Shown: positions 1 through 9,109, counted from the first letter of the stretch. The stretch: 64,000 nucleotides of DNA from Beijerinckiaceae bacterium (GCA_947475995.1 CANJNI010000015.1:24428-88427); one strand, 5' to 3'. Notes: generated from the letters alone by a model not told the origin. Numbers and translations: made by a program.

Positions 1-653
1 TCCGCGAAAGTCTCGTAATTGCGGGCCGTCACCATGAAGGCGCCATCTCCGCCGATCACGAAACGCTCGAAATAGGAATCCAGTCCCGGCTCCACTGACA
101 AAATCGGCAGGCCGTTGATCGTCGCGCCCTGGCGCACGGCGTCGTCCCGCGCCGCAACCGGCGAACGTCCGCTATTGTTGCTTCCATCACCCGAAACGTC
201 GATCACGCGCCGGTCGCCCTGATGCGGGCTCTTGGGAAACAGCGCCATTCCGTAGTCGATAGCGCCGCTGATCGAAGTGCCGCCGCCGTAAAGCTGGCGC
301 TCGGTCGCCGCGATGGCCTTCGCCACCTCCTCGGCCGTCACCTCATCCTTGATGATCATCCACGGAACGACGGGGCGTTGCAGGAAAGCGCCGGTCCACT
401 GGAACATCGTCACCGCGATGGCCTGATGCTGGCCCGACAGAATGGCGCGCAGCACCTGAATGTTCCGGAAGGCGGCCGCATAACCGTCGCGCTGAAGATC
501 GAACCGCCGCTGGCTGACGCTGCCCGAGGCGTCCACCGCCAGCACCAGCAGAAGATCGACCTGTTCGGCCCGCGCCGGTTGGGCTGAGGGAGCCGCAGCC
601 CAAAGACCCATCAGGCAGGCAAACAGCCGCACTACGCGCATCGTCATCCGCAT
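1..653 (-). CDS. DUF1194 secreted von Willebrand A-like protein (3' end cut off)
   Basis: Reading leftwards from ATG at 653 (further in-frame ATGs at 647 and 641) the frame stays open to the window edge, so the C-terminus is missing. The first ~29 residues form a signal peptide (basic start, LFACLMGLWAAAP, ARA cleavage region). The mature protein begins with LLLVLAVDASGSVS, the DxSxS MIDAS-type metal site of a von Willebrand A fold, and later has VIDVSGDGSNNSG. This pattern is typical of DUF1194, a periplasmic family of unknown role common in Rhizobiales. The start is chosen for the signal peptide; which of the three ATGs is used is open. No specific function can be given. Confidence 0.85.
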   Translation of the reverse strand, partial: MRMTMRVVRLFACLMGLWAAAPSAQPARAEQVDLLLVLAVDASGSVSQRRFDLQRDGYAAAFRNIQVLRAILSGQHQAIAVTMFQWTGAFLQRPVVPWMIIKDEVTAEEVAKAIAATERQLYGGGTSISGAIDYGMALFPKSPHQGDRRVIDVSGDGSNNSGRSPVAARDDAVRQGATINGLPILSVEPGLDSYFERFVIGGDGAFMVTARNYETFA

Positions 654-728
654 GATCCGCTCCCGTCGGGGCTGTCGAGGCCCCATCAGGCAAACTAGCA
701 GCCCTTCGGCGGCGCGCCAGTCACGGTT

Positions 729-2555
729 TCAGCCTTCCAGTTGCTCGCGCAGCATTTCGAGTTCCAGCCATTGTTCTTCGGCCTGCGCCAGCTCCTTCCC
801 GGCCTGCGCGAAGGCTGCCGAAATGCGCGCGAACGTCACCTGATCCTTGGCGTAAAGCTCCGGATCGTCGAGGCGCTTCTGCAATTTCGCCATTTGCTCC
901 TGCAGATCGGCCATTCTGGCCGGGAGCGTTTCGAGCGCATGTTTCTGCTTGAAGGAGAGCTTGCCCTTGCGGGCCGGGGCTGCCGCAGGCGTTGGCGCAG
1001 CCGGCGCGGGGCGCATTTCCGCGCCCTTCTGGGGAATCATCTTGCGAGAAGCGCCTGAACCCACGCCCTGCCCGCGCTGGGACACCATGTCCGAATAGCC
1101 GCCCGCATATTCCTGCCACCTGCCGTCGCCTTCCGAGACGATGACGGAGGTCGAGACGCGGTCGAGAAAGTCACGATCATGGCTTACGACAATCACGGTG
1201 CCGGGATAATCGGTCAGCATTTCCTGAAGAAGGTCGAGCGTTTCGAGATCGAGATCGTTGGTCGGCTCGTCCAGCACCATCAGGTTGGACGGCAGCGCCA
1301 GCGCGCGGGCCAGCGTCAACCGACCCCGCTCTCCGCCCGACAGCTTGCCGACCGGCGTGCGCGCCTGATCGGGCGTGAACAGAAAGTCCTTCATGTAGCC
1401 GATGACGTGCTTGCGCTCGCCATTCACATCGACGAAATCGCTGCCCCCGCCGGTCAGCGCATCGCGCAGGATCGTGTCGGGATGCAGCGACATGCGCTTC
1501 TGGTCGAGGCTGGCCAGTTCCACATTCGCCCCGATCCGGATGGTCCCCTCGTCCGGCTCAAGCTTGCCGGTGAGCAGATTGATCAACGTCGTCTTTCCCG
1601 CGCCGTTCTGGCCCACGATGCCGATCCGGTCGCCGCGCAGCACACGGATCGAGAAGTCTCGCACGATGGGGCGATCTTCATAGGACTTTGAAATCCGCTC
1701 GGCCTCGATCACCAGCTTGCCGGAGAGCTTGCCTTCCGTGACGGTCATCTTCACGTCGCCGACGACGCGCCGCGCCTCGCGATATTCCTTGCGCAGGTCG
1801 CCGAGCCGCGCCATGCGGCCCATGTTGCGCTTGCGGCGGGCCGAGACGCCGTAGCGAACCCAATGCTCCTCGTTGACGATCTGGCGCGCCAGCTTGTGAT
1901 GCGCCAGTTCTTCCTCTTCGAGCACCTGGTCGCGCCACGCCTCGAACTGCCCGAAGCCCCGGTCAAGCCGCCGCGTCTTGCCGCGATCCAGCCAGACGGT
2001 GGCGCGCGAGAGCGTTTGCAGGAAGCGCCTGTCATGGCTGATGAGGACGAGCGCCGAGCGCAGGCTGTTCAGTTCCGATTCCAGCCATTCGATGGCCGGC
2101 AGGTCGAGATGGTTGGTGGGCTCGTCGAGCAGCAGGATGTCGGGTTCGGGCGCCAGCACCCGCGCCAGCGCGGCCCGGCGCTGCTCGCCGCCCGACAGAT
2201 GCGCCGGATGCTCGTCGCCCGTCAGCCCAAGCTGTTCAAGCAGATAGCGGCAGCGATAATCCTCGTCGTTGGGGCCAAGCCCGGCCTCCACATAGGCCAG
2301 CACAGTCTCGAAGCCCGACAGGTCAGGCTCCTGCGGCAGATACCGGACGGTCGCATCCGGCTGGAAAAAGCGGGTGCCGGAATCCTTCTCAAGCTCCCCT
2401 GCCGCGATGCGCAGCAGCGTCGATTTGCCCGAGCCGTTGCGGCCCACCAGCGCCAGCCGCTCGCCGGGCGCGACCGTGATGTCCGCCCCCTCCAGCAAAG
2501 GCTTGCCGCCGAGCGTCAGGTGAATGTCTTGCAGATAGAGAAGCGGCGGAGCCAT
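729..2555 (-). CDS. uup: ABC-F family ATPase, Uup type
   Basis: Cytoplasmic protein of 608 residues with two ABC ATPase domains and no membrane segments. Walker A motifs are GRNGSGKST (about residue 38) and GQNGAGKTT (about 315). Signatures are LSGGEQRR and LSGGERGR, and Walker B regions end in DEPTNHLDL and DEPTNDLDLE. The linker is rich in basic residues. The last ~80 residues form a basic coiled-coil tail (LSFKQKHALETLPARM onward), typical of Uup rather than EttA. ABC-F proteins act on the ribosome; Uup is linked to relief of ribosome stalling and to precise excision of transposons. The neighbour upstream is divergent, so the gene is probably monocistronic. Confidence 0.88.
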   Translation of the reverse strand: MAPPLLYLQDIHLTLGGKPLLEGADITVAPGERLALVGRNGSGKSTLLRIAAGELEKDSGTRFFQPDATVRYLPQEPDLSGFETVLAYVEAGLGPNDEDYRCRYLLEQLGLTGDEHPAHLSGGEQRRAALARVLAPEPDILLLDEPTNHLDLPAIEWLESELNSLRSALVLISHDRRFLQTLSRATVWLDRGKTRRLDRGFGQFEAWRDQVLEEEELAHHKLARQIVNEEHWVRYGVSARRKRNMGRMARLGDLRKEYREARRVVGDVKMTVTEGKLSGKLVIEAERISKSYEDRPIVRDFSIRVLRGDRIGIVGQNGAGKTTLINLLTGKLEPDEGTIRIGANVELASLDQKRMSLHPDTILRDALTGGGSDFVDVNGERKHVIGYMKDFLFTPDQARTPVGKLSGGERGRLTLARALALPSNLMVLDEPTNDLDLETLDLLQEMLTDYPGTVIVVSHDRDFLDRVSTSVIVSEGDGRWQEYAGGYSDMVSQRGQGVGSGASRKMIPQKGAEMRPAPAAPTPAAAPARKGKLSFKQKHALETLPARMADLQEQMAKLQKRLDDPELYAKDQVTFARISAAFAQAGKELAQAEEQWLELEMLREQLEG

Positions 2556-2674
2556 GAGTTTACGCAGACCTTTGAGTGAGGCCTGCTGATAGACGGTTTT
2601 GGCCGGGAGGACAAAGGCCGGCGGAACGCCGCCCGATTGCGGCTGTTGCTTCTTGCAGCAACCCGGAGCCTCCC

Positions 2675-2833
2675 ATGTATCCCGACCATCGCCCCGCTCA
2701 CGACAAGCCCCACGAAGCCGAAATGGACTACCCCGAACATGAGCGCACCTATCGGGCGTTCATCCGCTACGCCAGGGTCGCGGCAGTGGGCTCCCCGCTG
2801 CTGCTGGCCTTCGTGGTCTACTGGACGCACTAG
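2675..2833 (+). CDS. aa3-type cytochrome c oxidase subunit IV, small membrane protein
   Basis: A 52-residue protein starting at ATG 2675. It has a hydrophilic N-terminus rich in His, Asp and Glu, a conserved-looking EHERTYRAFIRYARVA segment, and one C-terminal membrane helix (VGSPLLLAFVVYWTH). This is the layout of the alphaproteobacterial aa3-oxidase subunit IV family, an accessory single-span subunit of the terminal oxidase. The other oxidase genes are not in the window, which is normal for this family. A longer open frame upstream lacks a good start. The assignment rests on size, position of the helix and the EHxxTYxxFI pattern. Confidence 0.75.
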   Translation: MYPDHRPAHDKPHEAEMDYPEHERTYRAFIRYARVAAVGSPLLLAFVVYWTH

Positions 2834-2907
2834 GCCTCGCCTCAACCATTTCTTGCCGCTTTGGGCCTTAAACTCCCGCCGCGAATCATTTTCGAGGCAG
2901 GGAACCC

Positions 2908-4554
2908 ATGAGCCAGACCGACGTCGCCGCCGCTTTCGCCGCCCTTGAGGCCCACCGGGTCGAGATCGGCCATCGGCGGATCGTCGATCTTTTCGCCGAA
3001 GATCACACCCGGTTCGATCGCTATCAGGTCCGGCTCGACGATCTCCTGTTCGACTATTCCAAGCACCGCATCAACGACGCCACGCTGGCGCATCTGATGA
3101 CCCTCGCCCGCGCGGCCGATCTCGAAGGCAAGCGCGACGACCTGTTCTCGGGCGCGAAGATCAACACCACCGAAGATCGCGCGGTCCTGCACATGGCGTT
3201 GCGCAACATGTCGGGCCGTGGCTATTTCGTCGACGACCAGCCGGTGATGCCGGACATTCTGGCCGAGCGCCGCAAGGTGAACGACTTTGCCAGCGCCATT
3301 CGCGAGGGCGCCATCGTGGGCGCGACCGGCAGTTACTTCACCGACGTGGTCAACATCGGCATCGGCGGTTCCGATCTTGGTCCCGCCATGGCCGCGAAGG
3401 CGCTGTCGACGTTCGGCGTCTCGGGCATCCGTGTGCATTTCGTCTCGAACGTCGACGGCGCGGACCTCACCGATACGCTCGCCATGCTCGACCCGGCGCA
3501 GACGCTGTTCATCATCTCCTCGAAGACCTTCACCACGCAGGAGACGATGACCAACGCCCATTCGGCGCGCCGCTTCGTGGCGGCGGCGCTCGGCGAGGAG
3601 GCTGTTAGCGACCATTTCGCGGCGGTCTCCACGCGGCTCGATCTCGTCGAACAGTTCGGCATCAAGCCGGACCGCGTCTTCGGATTCTGGGACTGGGTCG
3701 GCGGGCGCTATTCGATCTGGTCCTCCATCGGCCTCGCGCTCACCATCGCGATCGGCCCGAAACATTTCGAGGATTTCCTGCGCGGCGCCTACGAGGTCGA
3801 CCAGCATTTCGAGCAGACCCCGCTGCATGAAAACATTCCGGTGCTGATGGGGCTGCTGGGCGTCTGGTATCGCAACGTCTGGGGCTTCGGGTCGCACGCC
3901 GTCATTCCCTATGACCAGCGGCTTTCGCGTTTCCCGGCCTATCTGCAACAGCTCGACATGGAATCGAACGGCAAGTCCGTGATGCGCGACGGCTCGCCGG
4001 TGATGCGCGCCACCGCGCCGGTCATCTGGGGCGAGCCCGGCACCAACGGCCAGCACGCTTTCTTCCAGATGCTGCATCAGGGCACGGACGTCATCCCGGT
4101 CGATTTCCTCGTCGCCGCCAGGCCCACAGTGGCGGACGAATATCACCACACGCTGCTGGTCTCGAATTGCCTTGCGCAATCGGAAGCCCTGATGCGCGGG
4201 CGCTCTCGCGAGGAAGTCGAGACGCTCCTGCGCGCGCAAGGGATGAGCGAGGCGCGCATCGCCGAACTCGCCCCGCACAAGGTGTTCGAAGGCAACCGCC
4301 CGTCGAGCACGTTCCTTTACAGGCAACTTACGCCCAACATGCTCGGCCGCCTCGTGGCGCTCTACGAGCACAAGGTCTTCGTGCAATCGGCGATCTGGAA
4401 CATCAACGCCTTCGACCAGTGGGGCGTCGAACTCGGCAAGGAATTGTGCGGCCGGCTCGTGCCCATCGTGAACGACGCGCGCGTCTCGACCGCACAGCTC
4501 GACGATTCAACCGCCGGTCTCATCCAGCACCGCCGCGCCCTTCTGGCTGGCTGA
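2908..4554 (+). CDS. pgi: Glucose-6-phosphate isomerase
   Basis: A 548-residue cytoplasmic enzyme, full length for the family, converting glucose-6-phosphate and fructose-6-phosphate. Visible family signatures include VVNIGIGGSDLGPAM (about residues 148-162), the phosphate-binding SSKTFTTQETM region, the family signature region FWDWVGGRYSIWSSIG, and the C-terminal AIWNINAFDQWGVELGK that supplies the catalytic lysine. The start at ATG 2908 gives a normal N-terminus. DUF2809 follows only 10 bases after the stop and may be cotranscribed. Confidence 0.97.
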   Translation: MSQTDVAAAFAALEAHRVEIGHRRIVDLFAEDHTRFDRYQVRLDDLLFDYSKHRINDATLAHLMTLARAADLEGKRDDLFSGAKINTTEDRAVLHMALRNMSGRGYFVDDQPVMPDILAERRKVNDFASAIREGAIVGATGSYFTDVVNIGIGGSDLGPAMAAKALSTFGVSGIRVHFVSNVDGADLTDTLAMLDPAQTLFIISSKTFTTQETMTNAHSARRFVAAALGEEAVSDHFAAVSTRLDLVEQFGIKPDRVFGFWDWVGGRYSIWSSIGLALTIAIGPKHFEDFLRGAYEVDQHFEQTPLHENIPVLMGLLGVWYRNVWGFGSHAVIPYDQRLSRFPAYLQQLDMESNGKSVMRDGSPVMRATAPVIWGEPGTNGQHAFFQMLHQGTDVIPVDFLVAARPTVADEYHHTLLVSNCLAQSEALMRGRSREEVETLLRAQGMSEARIAELAPHKVFEGNRPSSTFLYRQLTPNMLGRLVALYEHKVFVQSAIWNINAFDQWGVELGKELCGRLVPIVNDARVSTAQLDDSTAGLIQHRRALLAG

Positions 4555-4564
4555 CGAGGTGAAC

Positions 4565-4972
4565 ATGCTGCGAGCCCGCGCGCAGATTCTCGCGTGGCTC
4601 GCGGCGGTCATCATCGCCGGACTCGTGTGGCGCAAGGCCGATCTGGGCCTGCCGTTCTTCGCCTGGAAATACGGCGGCTCAGCCCTCTGGGGCGCCATGG
4701 TGTTCCTGCTGGTGCGCCTGTGGAGGCCGCAGGCCACGGGGCGCTTCGCCCTCGTCGCCTCGCTGCTGATCGCGGCGGCCGTAGAGTTTTCGCGGCTCTG
4801 TGAGACGCCGTGGCTGAATGAATTCCGCCTGACGCTCGCCGGACAATTGCTGCTCGGGCGCGTCTTCTCGCTGTGGAATCTCGTCGCCTATGCGGCGGGG
4901 ATCGGGGCGGCGGCGATGCTGATGCGGCTTGCTACTCGTCTTCCCCGAACCGGTTCGCCACCAGCGCCGTGA
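4565..4972 (+). CDS. DUF2809 membrane protein
   Basis: A 135-residue hydrophobic protein with four likely membrane helices: AWLAAVIIAGLVW, SALWGAMVFLLVRLW, FALVASLLIAAAVEF and LVAYAAGIGAAAMLM. The conserved DUF2809 pattern WKYGGSALWG and the later AVEFSRLCETPWLNEFR, LLLGRVFSLWNLVAY are present. I start at ATG 4565, which has GAGG at 4556-4559 at good spacing; GTG 4559 in frame is the alternative. It lies just behind pgi. Its 3' end overlaps the convergent HPr gene by 41 bases (4932-4972). Function unknown. Confidence 0.75.
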   Translation: MLRARAQILAWLAAVIIAGLVWRKADLGLPFFAWKYGGSALWGAMVFLLVRLWRPQATGRFALVASLLIAAAVEFSRLCETPWLNEFRLTLAGQLLLGRVFSLWNLVAYAAGIGAAAMLMRLATRLPRTGSPPAP

Positions 4973-5252
4973 TGGCGTCGAGCGCCTGCAGCGCCTCGGC
5001 GCCTTTCGCGGCGATGCGGATCGTGGTGCCGATGCCTGCGCCCAGCGTCAGGATGCCCATGATGGACGTGCCGCCCACGACTTCGCCGCAACGGGCCACC
5101 TGGATGTCAGCGTCGAACTTCTCGACGCACTGGACGAACTTCGCCGTCGCGCGCGCGTGCAGTCCCTTGCGGTTGACGATCATCAGGTCGCGCACCAGCG
5201 CGTCCGGAAATTCCGGGCTCGGCAGGCATTCGTCTTCTTCGAAATCGCTCAT
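4932..5252 (-). CDS. ptsH: HPr-family phosphocarrier protein
   Basis: A 106-residue HPr with an N-terminal extension of about 20 residues. The phosphorylatable histidine is His32 in KGLHARAT, and the regulatory serine is Ser63 in GGTSIMGILTLGAG. It therefore keeps both the EI/EIIA phosphorelay site and the target of HPr kinase, encoded two genes upstream. In alphaproteobacteria this HPr works in a regulatory PTS without sugar transport. Its start overlaps the EIIA stop by 4 bases (ATGA arrangement at 5249-5252), so the two are translationally coupled. It ends inside the convergent DUF2809 gene. Confidence 0.93.
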   Translation of the reverse strand: MSDFEEDECLPSPEFPDALVRDLMIVNRKGLHARATAKFVQCVEKFDADIQVARCGEVVGGTSIMGILTLGAGIGTTIRIAAKGAEALQALDAITALVANRFGEDE

Positions 5253-5650
5253 TTGCCCGTCAGGATCTTGCTGGCGACGGAAATGTATTTCCGTCCCGCT
5301 TCCTGCGCGCAGGTTACGGCGTCCTGAAGGCTTTTTTCCTCGCGAACCGAGGCCAGCTTGATCAGCATGGGCAGGTTGATGCCCGCCACCACGTCGACAT
5401 TCGAACCTTCCATCACCGATATGGCGAGATTGGAGGGCGTGCCGCCGAACATGTCAGTGAGGACCACCACGCCCGCGCCGCTGTCGACATGCTTCACGGC
5501 CTCCACAATATCCTTGCGGCGACGCTCCATATCGTCCTCAGGGCCGATGGTGACCGTCTCGATCTGCTTCTGCGGACCGACGACATGTTCCAGAGCCGCG
5601 CGGAACTCAGTCGCCAGGTGACCATGCGTCACCAGGACCATTCCGATCAT
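5249..5650 (-). CDS. PTS EIIA component, mannose type (regulatory)
   Basis: A 133-residue cytoplasmic protein of the EIIA-Man fold. It begins MIGMVLVTHGHLATEF, with the active-site histidine at His9, and contains VVLTDMFGGTPSNLA, a signature of the family. No EIIB, EIIC or EIID membrane partner is nearby, so this is a regulatory EIIA as in other Rhizobiales, likely phosphorylated by HPr. It sits between hprK (gap 106 bases) and ptsH (4-base overlap). In relatives this protein is often called PtsM, EIIA-Man or ManX. Confidence 0.92.
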   Translation of the reverse strand: MIGMVLVTHGHLATEFRAALEHVVGPQKQIETVTIGPEDDMERRRKDIVEAVKHVDSGAGVVVLTDMFGGTPSNLAISVMEGSNVDVVAGINLPMLIKLASVREEKSLQDAVTCAQEAGRKYISVASKILTGK

Positions 5651-5756
5651 GTGAACTTACCGTCCTTCAGATCGCCGCCCGCGCGCTCCGCGCCGAAGCA
5701 GTCAAAAACCGGGGCCATTTTGTGCATTGCGGGGGAATTGGCAAGCGAAATACGAT

Positions 5757-6203
5757 TCATTCTCTTCCCGGCCCCAGCCGGTCCACAACCCGGCAGGCCT
5801 GATCCTGCACGGATTGGGTTGCAGAAATCCTCATGCGTGGCAATTTGACGCCTTCGATGATCACGCTCTGGTCGGTGGTTTCGGGCATCCGGTCGGGGGC
5901 GTCTCCGATGTCGACCACCAGCCGCAGGACCGCTGCCGGTTCGCTTTCGACCGTCACGATCCCCACGCCCCGCGTCTCGATCAGCCCCGCAAGGGCCGGA
6001 TGCGGACGGGCCGACACCCGCTGGCCCGCCACGCTGAGCCGGATGCGGTCGTCCCCCACCAGCAGGGAAAACAGGCCGCGCCCGAGGGCTTCGCGCACAA
6101 GCGCGGCCGCCAGCGCGCTCTTTCCCGCGCCCGAAACGCCGCGGATGAGCACGCCGGACTCGCCGATCACCACTGCGCTGGCGTGGATCGTCTCCGGGCT
6201 CAT
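5757..6203 (-). CDS. hprK: HPr kinase, short alphaproteobacterial form
   Basis: At 148 residues this corresponds only to the C-terminal catalytic half of the Firmicutes HPr kinase/phosphorylase. That short form is normal in alphaproteobacteria, so it is not a truncation event. Walker A is GVSGAGKS at residues 22-29. The later LIETRGVGIVTVE matches the family signature region. It phosphorylates the serine of HPr (Ser63 of the downstream HPr). The start overlaps the chvG stop by 4 bases (6200-6203), giving translational coupling to the ChvG sensor. Confidence 0.93.
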   Translation of the reverse strand: MSPETIHASAVVIGESGVLIRGVSGAGKSALAAALVREALGRGLFSLLVGDDRIRLSVAGQRVSARPHPALAGLIETRGVGIVTVESEPAAVLRLVVDIGDAPDRMPETTDQSVIIEGVKLPRMRISATQSVQDQACRVVDRLGPGRE

Positions 6204-7999
6204 TTGGACGTCGGCAGCCAGACGAAGAAGCGCGCCCCGGCCACGTCGCCCGTTCCCGAATGGGTGCGGTTGACGGCCCAGATGCGCCCGCCATGCGCCT
6301 CGATGATCTGGCGCGAGATCGACAGGCCCAGACCCGAATTCTGCCCGAAACCCTGATCGGGACGGTCCGTATAGAAGCGCTCGAAGATCCGCTCGAACGC
6401 ATGGGCCGGAATGCCCGGCCCGTCGTCGTCCACGATGATCTCGACACCGTCCGCCTGCGCGCCTGCCGGAGTGGCCTGCCGGGCGCGGCGCAGCGCGATC
6501 CGCACGCTGCCGCCGTGCTGCGAAAAGGAGCGCGCATTGTCGAGCAGGTTGGTGACGACCTGGCCGAGCCGCGAGTCATGCCCGATGATCGCGCAATGTT
6601 GCCCTTCCTGGAGCGGCGCGACATCGAGACTGAACGTCACCCCGTCCTGCCGCTTCACCTGATTGGCGAGGTCCACCACGGCGCGCAGAAGTTGCACGAG
6701 ATCAACCGGACCGGAATCGGCGCGCGCCAGTTCGGCGTCGAGACGCGATGCGTCGGAGATATCGGTGATGAGCCGGTCAAGGCGGCGCACGTCATGCTGG
6801 ATGATTTCAAGCAGACGGCCGCGCGACTCGTCGCTGCGGGCGAGCGGCAAGGTCTCCACGGCGCTGCGCAGCGAGGTGAGCGGATTTTTCAGCTCGTGCG
6901 AGACGTCCGCGGCAAAACTTTCGATCGCTTCGATGCGGTTGTAGAGCGCCTGCGTCATGTCCCGCAATGCGCCGGAAAGATGCCCGATCTCGTCCGAACG
7001 CGAGGAGAAATCCGGAATTTCCTGCCGTGACTTGATGCCCCGCCGCACCCGTTCGGCGGCTTCCGCCAGACGCCGCACCGGTTCGGCGATCGTGCCCGCC
7101 AGAAACAGCGACAGGACCAGCATGACGCCGGCGAATATCGAGAAGATGCGGATGATCGCCCAGCGTTCCGACGAGATGATCTTGTCGATATCGCCGCCCT
7201 GTGTGGACAGAAGCAGCGCGCCGCGCACGACCCGGAAACGCTGCACCGGCACCGCGACCGAGATGATCGTCTCTCCGCGCAGGTTTACCCGCACGATGGA
7301 TTGGGCCCCGCCATTGAGGGCGCTCTGCACCTCGCGATAGGCGCGCCCGTTGCCGAGGCCGATTTCCTCGTAAAGCGGCAGCGTGTTGCCCAGTTTGCCG
7401 CGCACATTGTTCCACATGCGCTCCAGAAACGTCGGCGCTAGTTCTTCCGGAACCGGCGGCAGGTCGTAGCGAAGAATGTTCGAGCGGTCCGCCAGCGAGC
7501 GCGAGTCGAGCAGCAGATAGCCGTCGCGATCGTAAACGCGCGCGCGGGTGCGGGTCGGCAGGACCAGCCGCCGCAGCACCGGCCCGATCCGCTCCGGGTT
7601 GATGGAAAATTCGATGGAAGCCGGGCGGTCGTCGCCCGGATCGTAGGTTTCGCCCGGCGCAAGCTGCAGCAGCTTTTCGGGATCGAGCGTGATCGCATCC
7701 GTCTCGACCGTCGCCGAAGCCGCAATCGCCGCCGCGATGATCTCGCCCTGCGTCTGAAGGCTCTGGATGCGGGCGTCGATCAACCCGGAGCGGAACTGGT
7801 TCAGGTAAAGGAAGCCGATCAGCAGGGCCACGAGGCCGCTGAGGTTCAGCACCACGATCCGGCGCGTCAGCGACGAGGAAAACCGCGACAGGAGCTGGCG
7901 CAAAAGCCCGCGCATCCGCACCGCGATCCGGCGGCCGGTTCGCCTGACCCCGGGCGTCTTGCCCAGGATCGTCGGATCGCCTTGCGTGTCTACGCTCAT
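6200..7999 (-). CDS. chvG: Sensor histidine kinase ChvG (ExoS type)
   Basis: A 599-residue inner-membrane kinase. The N-terminus is basic and cytoplasmic, then a membrane helix (IVVLNLSGLVALLIGFLYL, about 50-68), a large periplasmic stimulus-sensing domain, and a second helix (IFSIFAGVMLVLSLFLAG, about 290). HAMP follows, then the HisKA box with His368 in SHELKNP, and an ATPase domain with GDVAGARFFVW near the end. In Rhizobiales ChvG senses acid or envelope stress and is held inactive by periplasmic ExoR. ExoR is not in this window. Pairs with ChvI 36 bases upstream and is coupled to hprK. Confidence 0.95.
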   Translation of the reverse strand: MSVDTQGDPTILGKTPGVRRTGRRIAVRMRGLLRQLLSRFSSSLTRRIVVLNLSGLVALLIGFLYLNQFRSGLIDARIQSLQTQGEIIAAAIAASATVETDAITLDPEKLLQLAPGETYDPGDDRPASIEFSINPERIGPVLRRLVLPTRTRARVYDRDGYLLLDSRSLADRSNILRYDLPPVPEELAPTFLERMWNNVRGKLGNTLPLYEEIGLGNGRAYREVQSALNGGAQSIVRVNLRGETIISVAVPVQRFRVVRGALLLSTQGGDIDKIISSERWAIIRIFSIFAGVMLVLSLFLAGTIAEPVRRLAEAAERVRRGIKSRQEIPDFSSRSDEIGHLSGALRDMTQALYNRIEAIESFAADVSHELKNPLTSLRSAVETLPLARSDESRGRLLEIIQHDVRRLDRLITDISDASRLDAELARADSGPVDLVQLLRAVVDLANQVKRQDGVTFSLDVAPLQEGQHCAIIGHDSRLGQVVTNLLDNARSFSQHGGSVRIALRRARQATPAGAQADGVEIIVDDDGPGIPAHAFERIFERFYTDRPDQGFGQNSGLGLSISRQIIEAHGGRIWAVNRTHSGTGDVAGARFFVWLPTSK

Positions 8000-8035
8000 A
8001 AGTCCGCCGGGCTCGCCCTCAGCCTTTCGGAGGCG

Positions 8036-8734
8036 TCAGGCTTCCTTGAACCGGTAGCCGACACCATACAGGGTTTCGATCATCTCGAAATCATCATCCA
8101 CCTGCTTGAACTTCTTGCGCAGGCGCTTGATGTGGCTGTCGATGGTGCGGTCGTCCACATAGACCTGATCGTCATAGGCGGCGTCCATGAGGGCGTTGCG
8201 GCTCTTGACCACGCCGGGGCGCATCGCGAGCGCCTGCAGGATCAGGAATTCCGTCACCGTCAGCACGACAGGTTCGCCCCGCCAGGTGCAGGTGTGGCGT
8301 TCCGGGTCCATCCTGAGCAGGCCGCGCTCCAGCAGCTTGGCTTCGCTTTCCTTCTGGGTCGCCGGATCTTTCGGACTCGAACGGCGCAGGATCGCCTTGA
8401 CGCGCTCGACCAGCAAACGCTGCGAGAAGGGTTTGCGGATGAAATCGTCCGCGCCCATCTTCAGCCCGAACAATTCGTCGATCTCGTCGTCTTTCGAGGT
8501 CAGGAAGATCACCGGCAGGTCGGATTTCTGCCGCAGGCGGCGCAGAAGCTCCATTCCGTCCATCCGGGGCATCTTGATGTCGAAAATCGCAAGGTCCGGC
8601 GGATTGGTGCGCAGCCCGTCCAGCGCGCTCGCGCCGTCATTATAGGTCTGGACCCGATACCCCTCGCCTTCGAGAGCGATGGACACCGAAGTCAGGATGT
8701 TTCGGTCATCGTCGACCAGCGCAATGGTTGGCAT
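8036..8734 (-). CDS. chvI: Response regulator ChvI, OmpR family
   Basis: A 232-residue DNA-binding regulator with an N-terminal receiver and a C-terminal winged helix. The acidic pocket is VDDDR at residues 7-11, the phospho-acceptor is Asp52 in [10 protein letters not shown], and the conserved Lys lies in FIRKPFSQ. The output domain carries [20 protein letters not shown]. The start at ATG 8734 is preceded by GGAAG at good spacing; the longer frame to 8752 would need TTG. ChvI controls exopolysaccharide, motility and acid-stress genes in relatives. The polysaccharide-export lipoprotein divergent at 9214 is therefore a plausible, unproven target. Confidence 0.95.
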   Translation of the reverse strand: MPTIALVDDDRNILTSVSIALEGEGYRVQTYNDGASALDGLRTNPPDLAIFDIKMPRMDGMELLRRLRQKSDLPVIFLTSKDDEIDELFGLKMGADDFIRKPFSQRLLVERVKAILRRSSPKDPATQKESEAKLLERGLLRMDPERHTCTWRGEPVVLTVTEFLILQALAMRPGVVKSRNALMDAAYDDQVYVDDRTIDSHIKRLRKKFKQVDDDFEMIETLYGVGYRFKEA

Positions 8735-8887
8735 GAGGCTTCCAGCTTTCAAAACGGCGGCCGCGACACGGACCGACGGGAATGGCTCGGGCGCAAATTA
8801 AGGCAGAAGCCCATGAATGCGGCCTGAACGTCGCCACGAGTCGGAGCTCCGATCCGGGACCCTTATGGTTTGAAATGTGGCGATTTT

Positions 8888-8903
8888 GGTTGAATTTTCA
8901 ACC
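8888..8903. promoter_or_regulatory. Inverted repeat, operator candidate
   Basis: GGTTGAA-TT-TTCAACC is a perfect 7-bp inverted repeat with a 2-base centre, flanked by TTTT on the left (8884-8887) and AAAA on the right (8905-8908). It lies about 155 bases upstream of the chvI start, in the chvI-lipoprotein divergent region. Its size and symmetry fit a dimeric regulator site. The bound protein is unknown. Confidence 0.4.
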
Positions 8904-9069
8904 CAAAAGGCAAAACAGCCCGCCGCCTGCGCCCGCCGCGCTTTCGGACGAAGTACGCCACATGATCCGCGAGACGATGCGCCGCAGGCAACTAATCATC
9001 ATGGAATCAAAAGCTTGACCGGACGGCTTGATGCTTCGCGAGACCGTGATAATCGTCTGTGAAGGTTTT

Positions 9070-9109
9070 TAATGGAGTGATTTGATTAAATCTGTTACCG
9101 GCTCCATTA
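9070..9109. promoter_or_regulatory. Nested inverted repeat upstream of the export lipoprotein
   Basis: Outer arms TAATGGAG (9070-9077) and CTCCATTA (9102-9109) are exact complements. Inside them GATTT (9079-9083) and AAATC (9088-9092) form a second small hairpin. The element is AT-rich in a GC-rich setting and sits 105-145 bases before the start at 9214, so it could be an operator or a leader structure. Confidence 0.4.

Noticed and set aside
8875..9018. Short frame with MWRFWLNFQPKRQ start
   Set aside because: No good ribosome binding site, partly covers the palindrome at 8888-8903, and no recognised family. Kept only as doubtful in the intergenic note.
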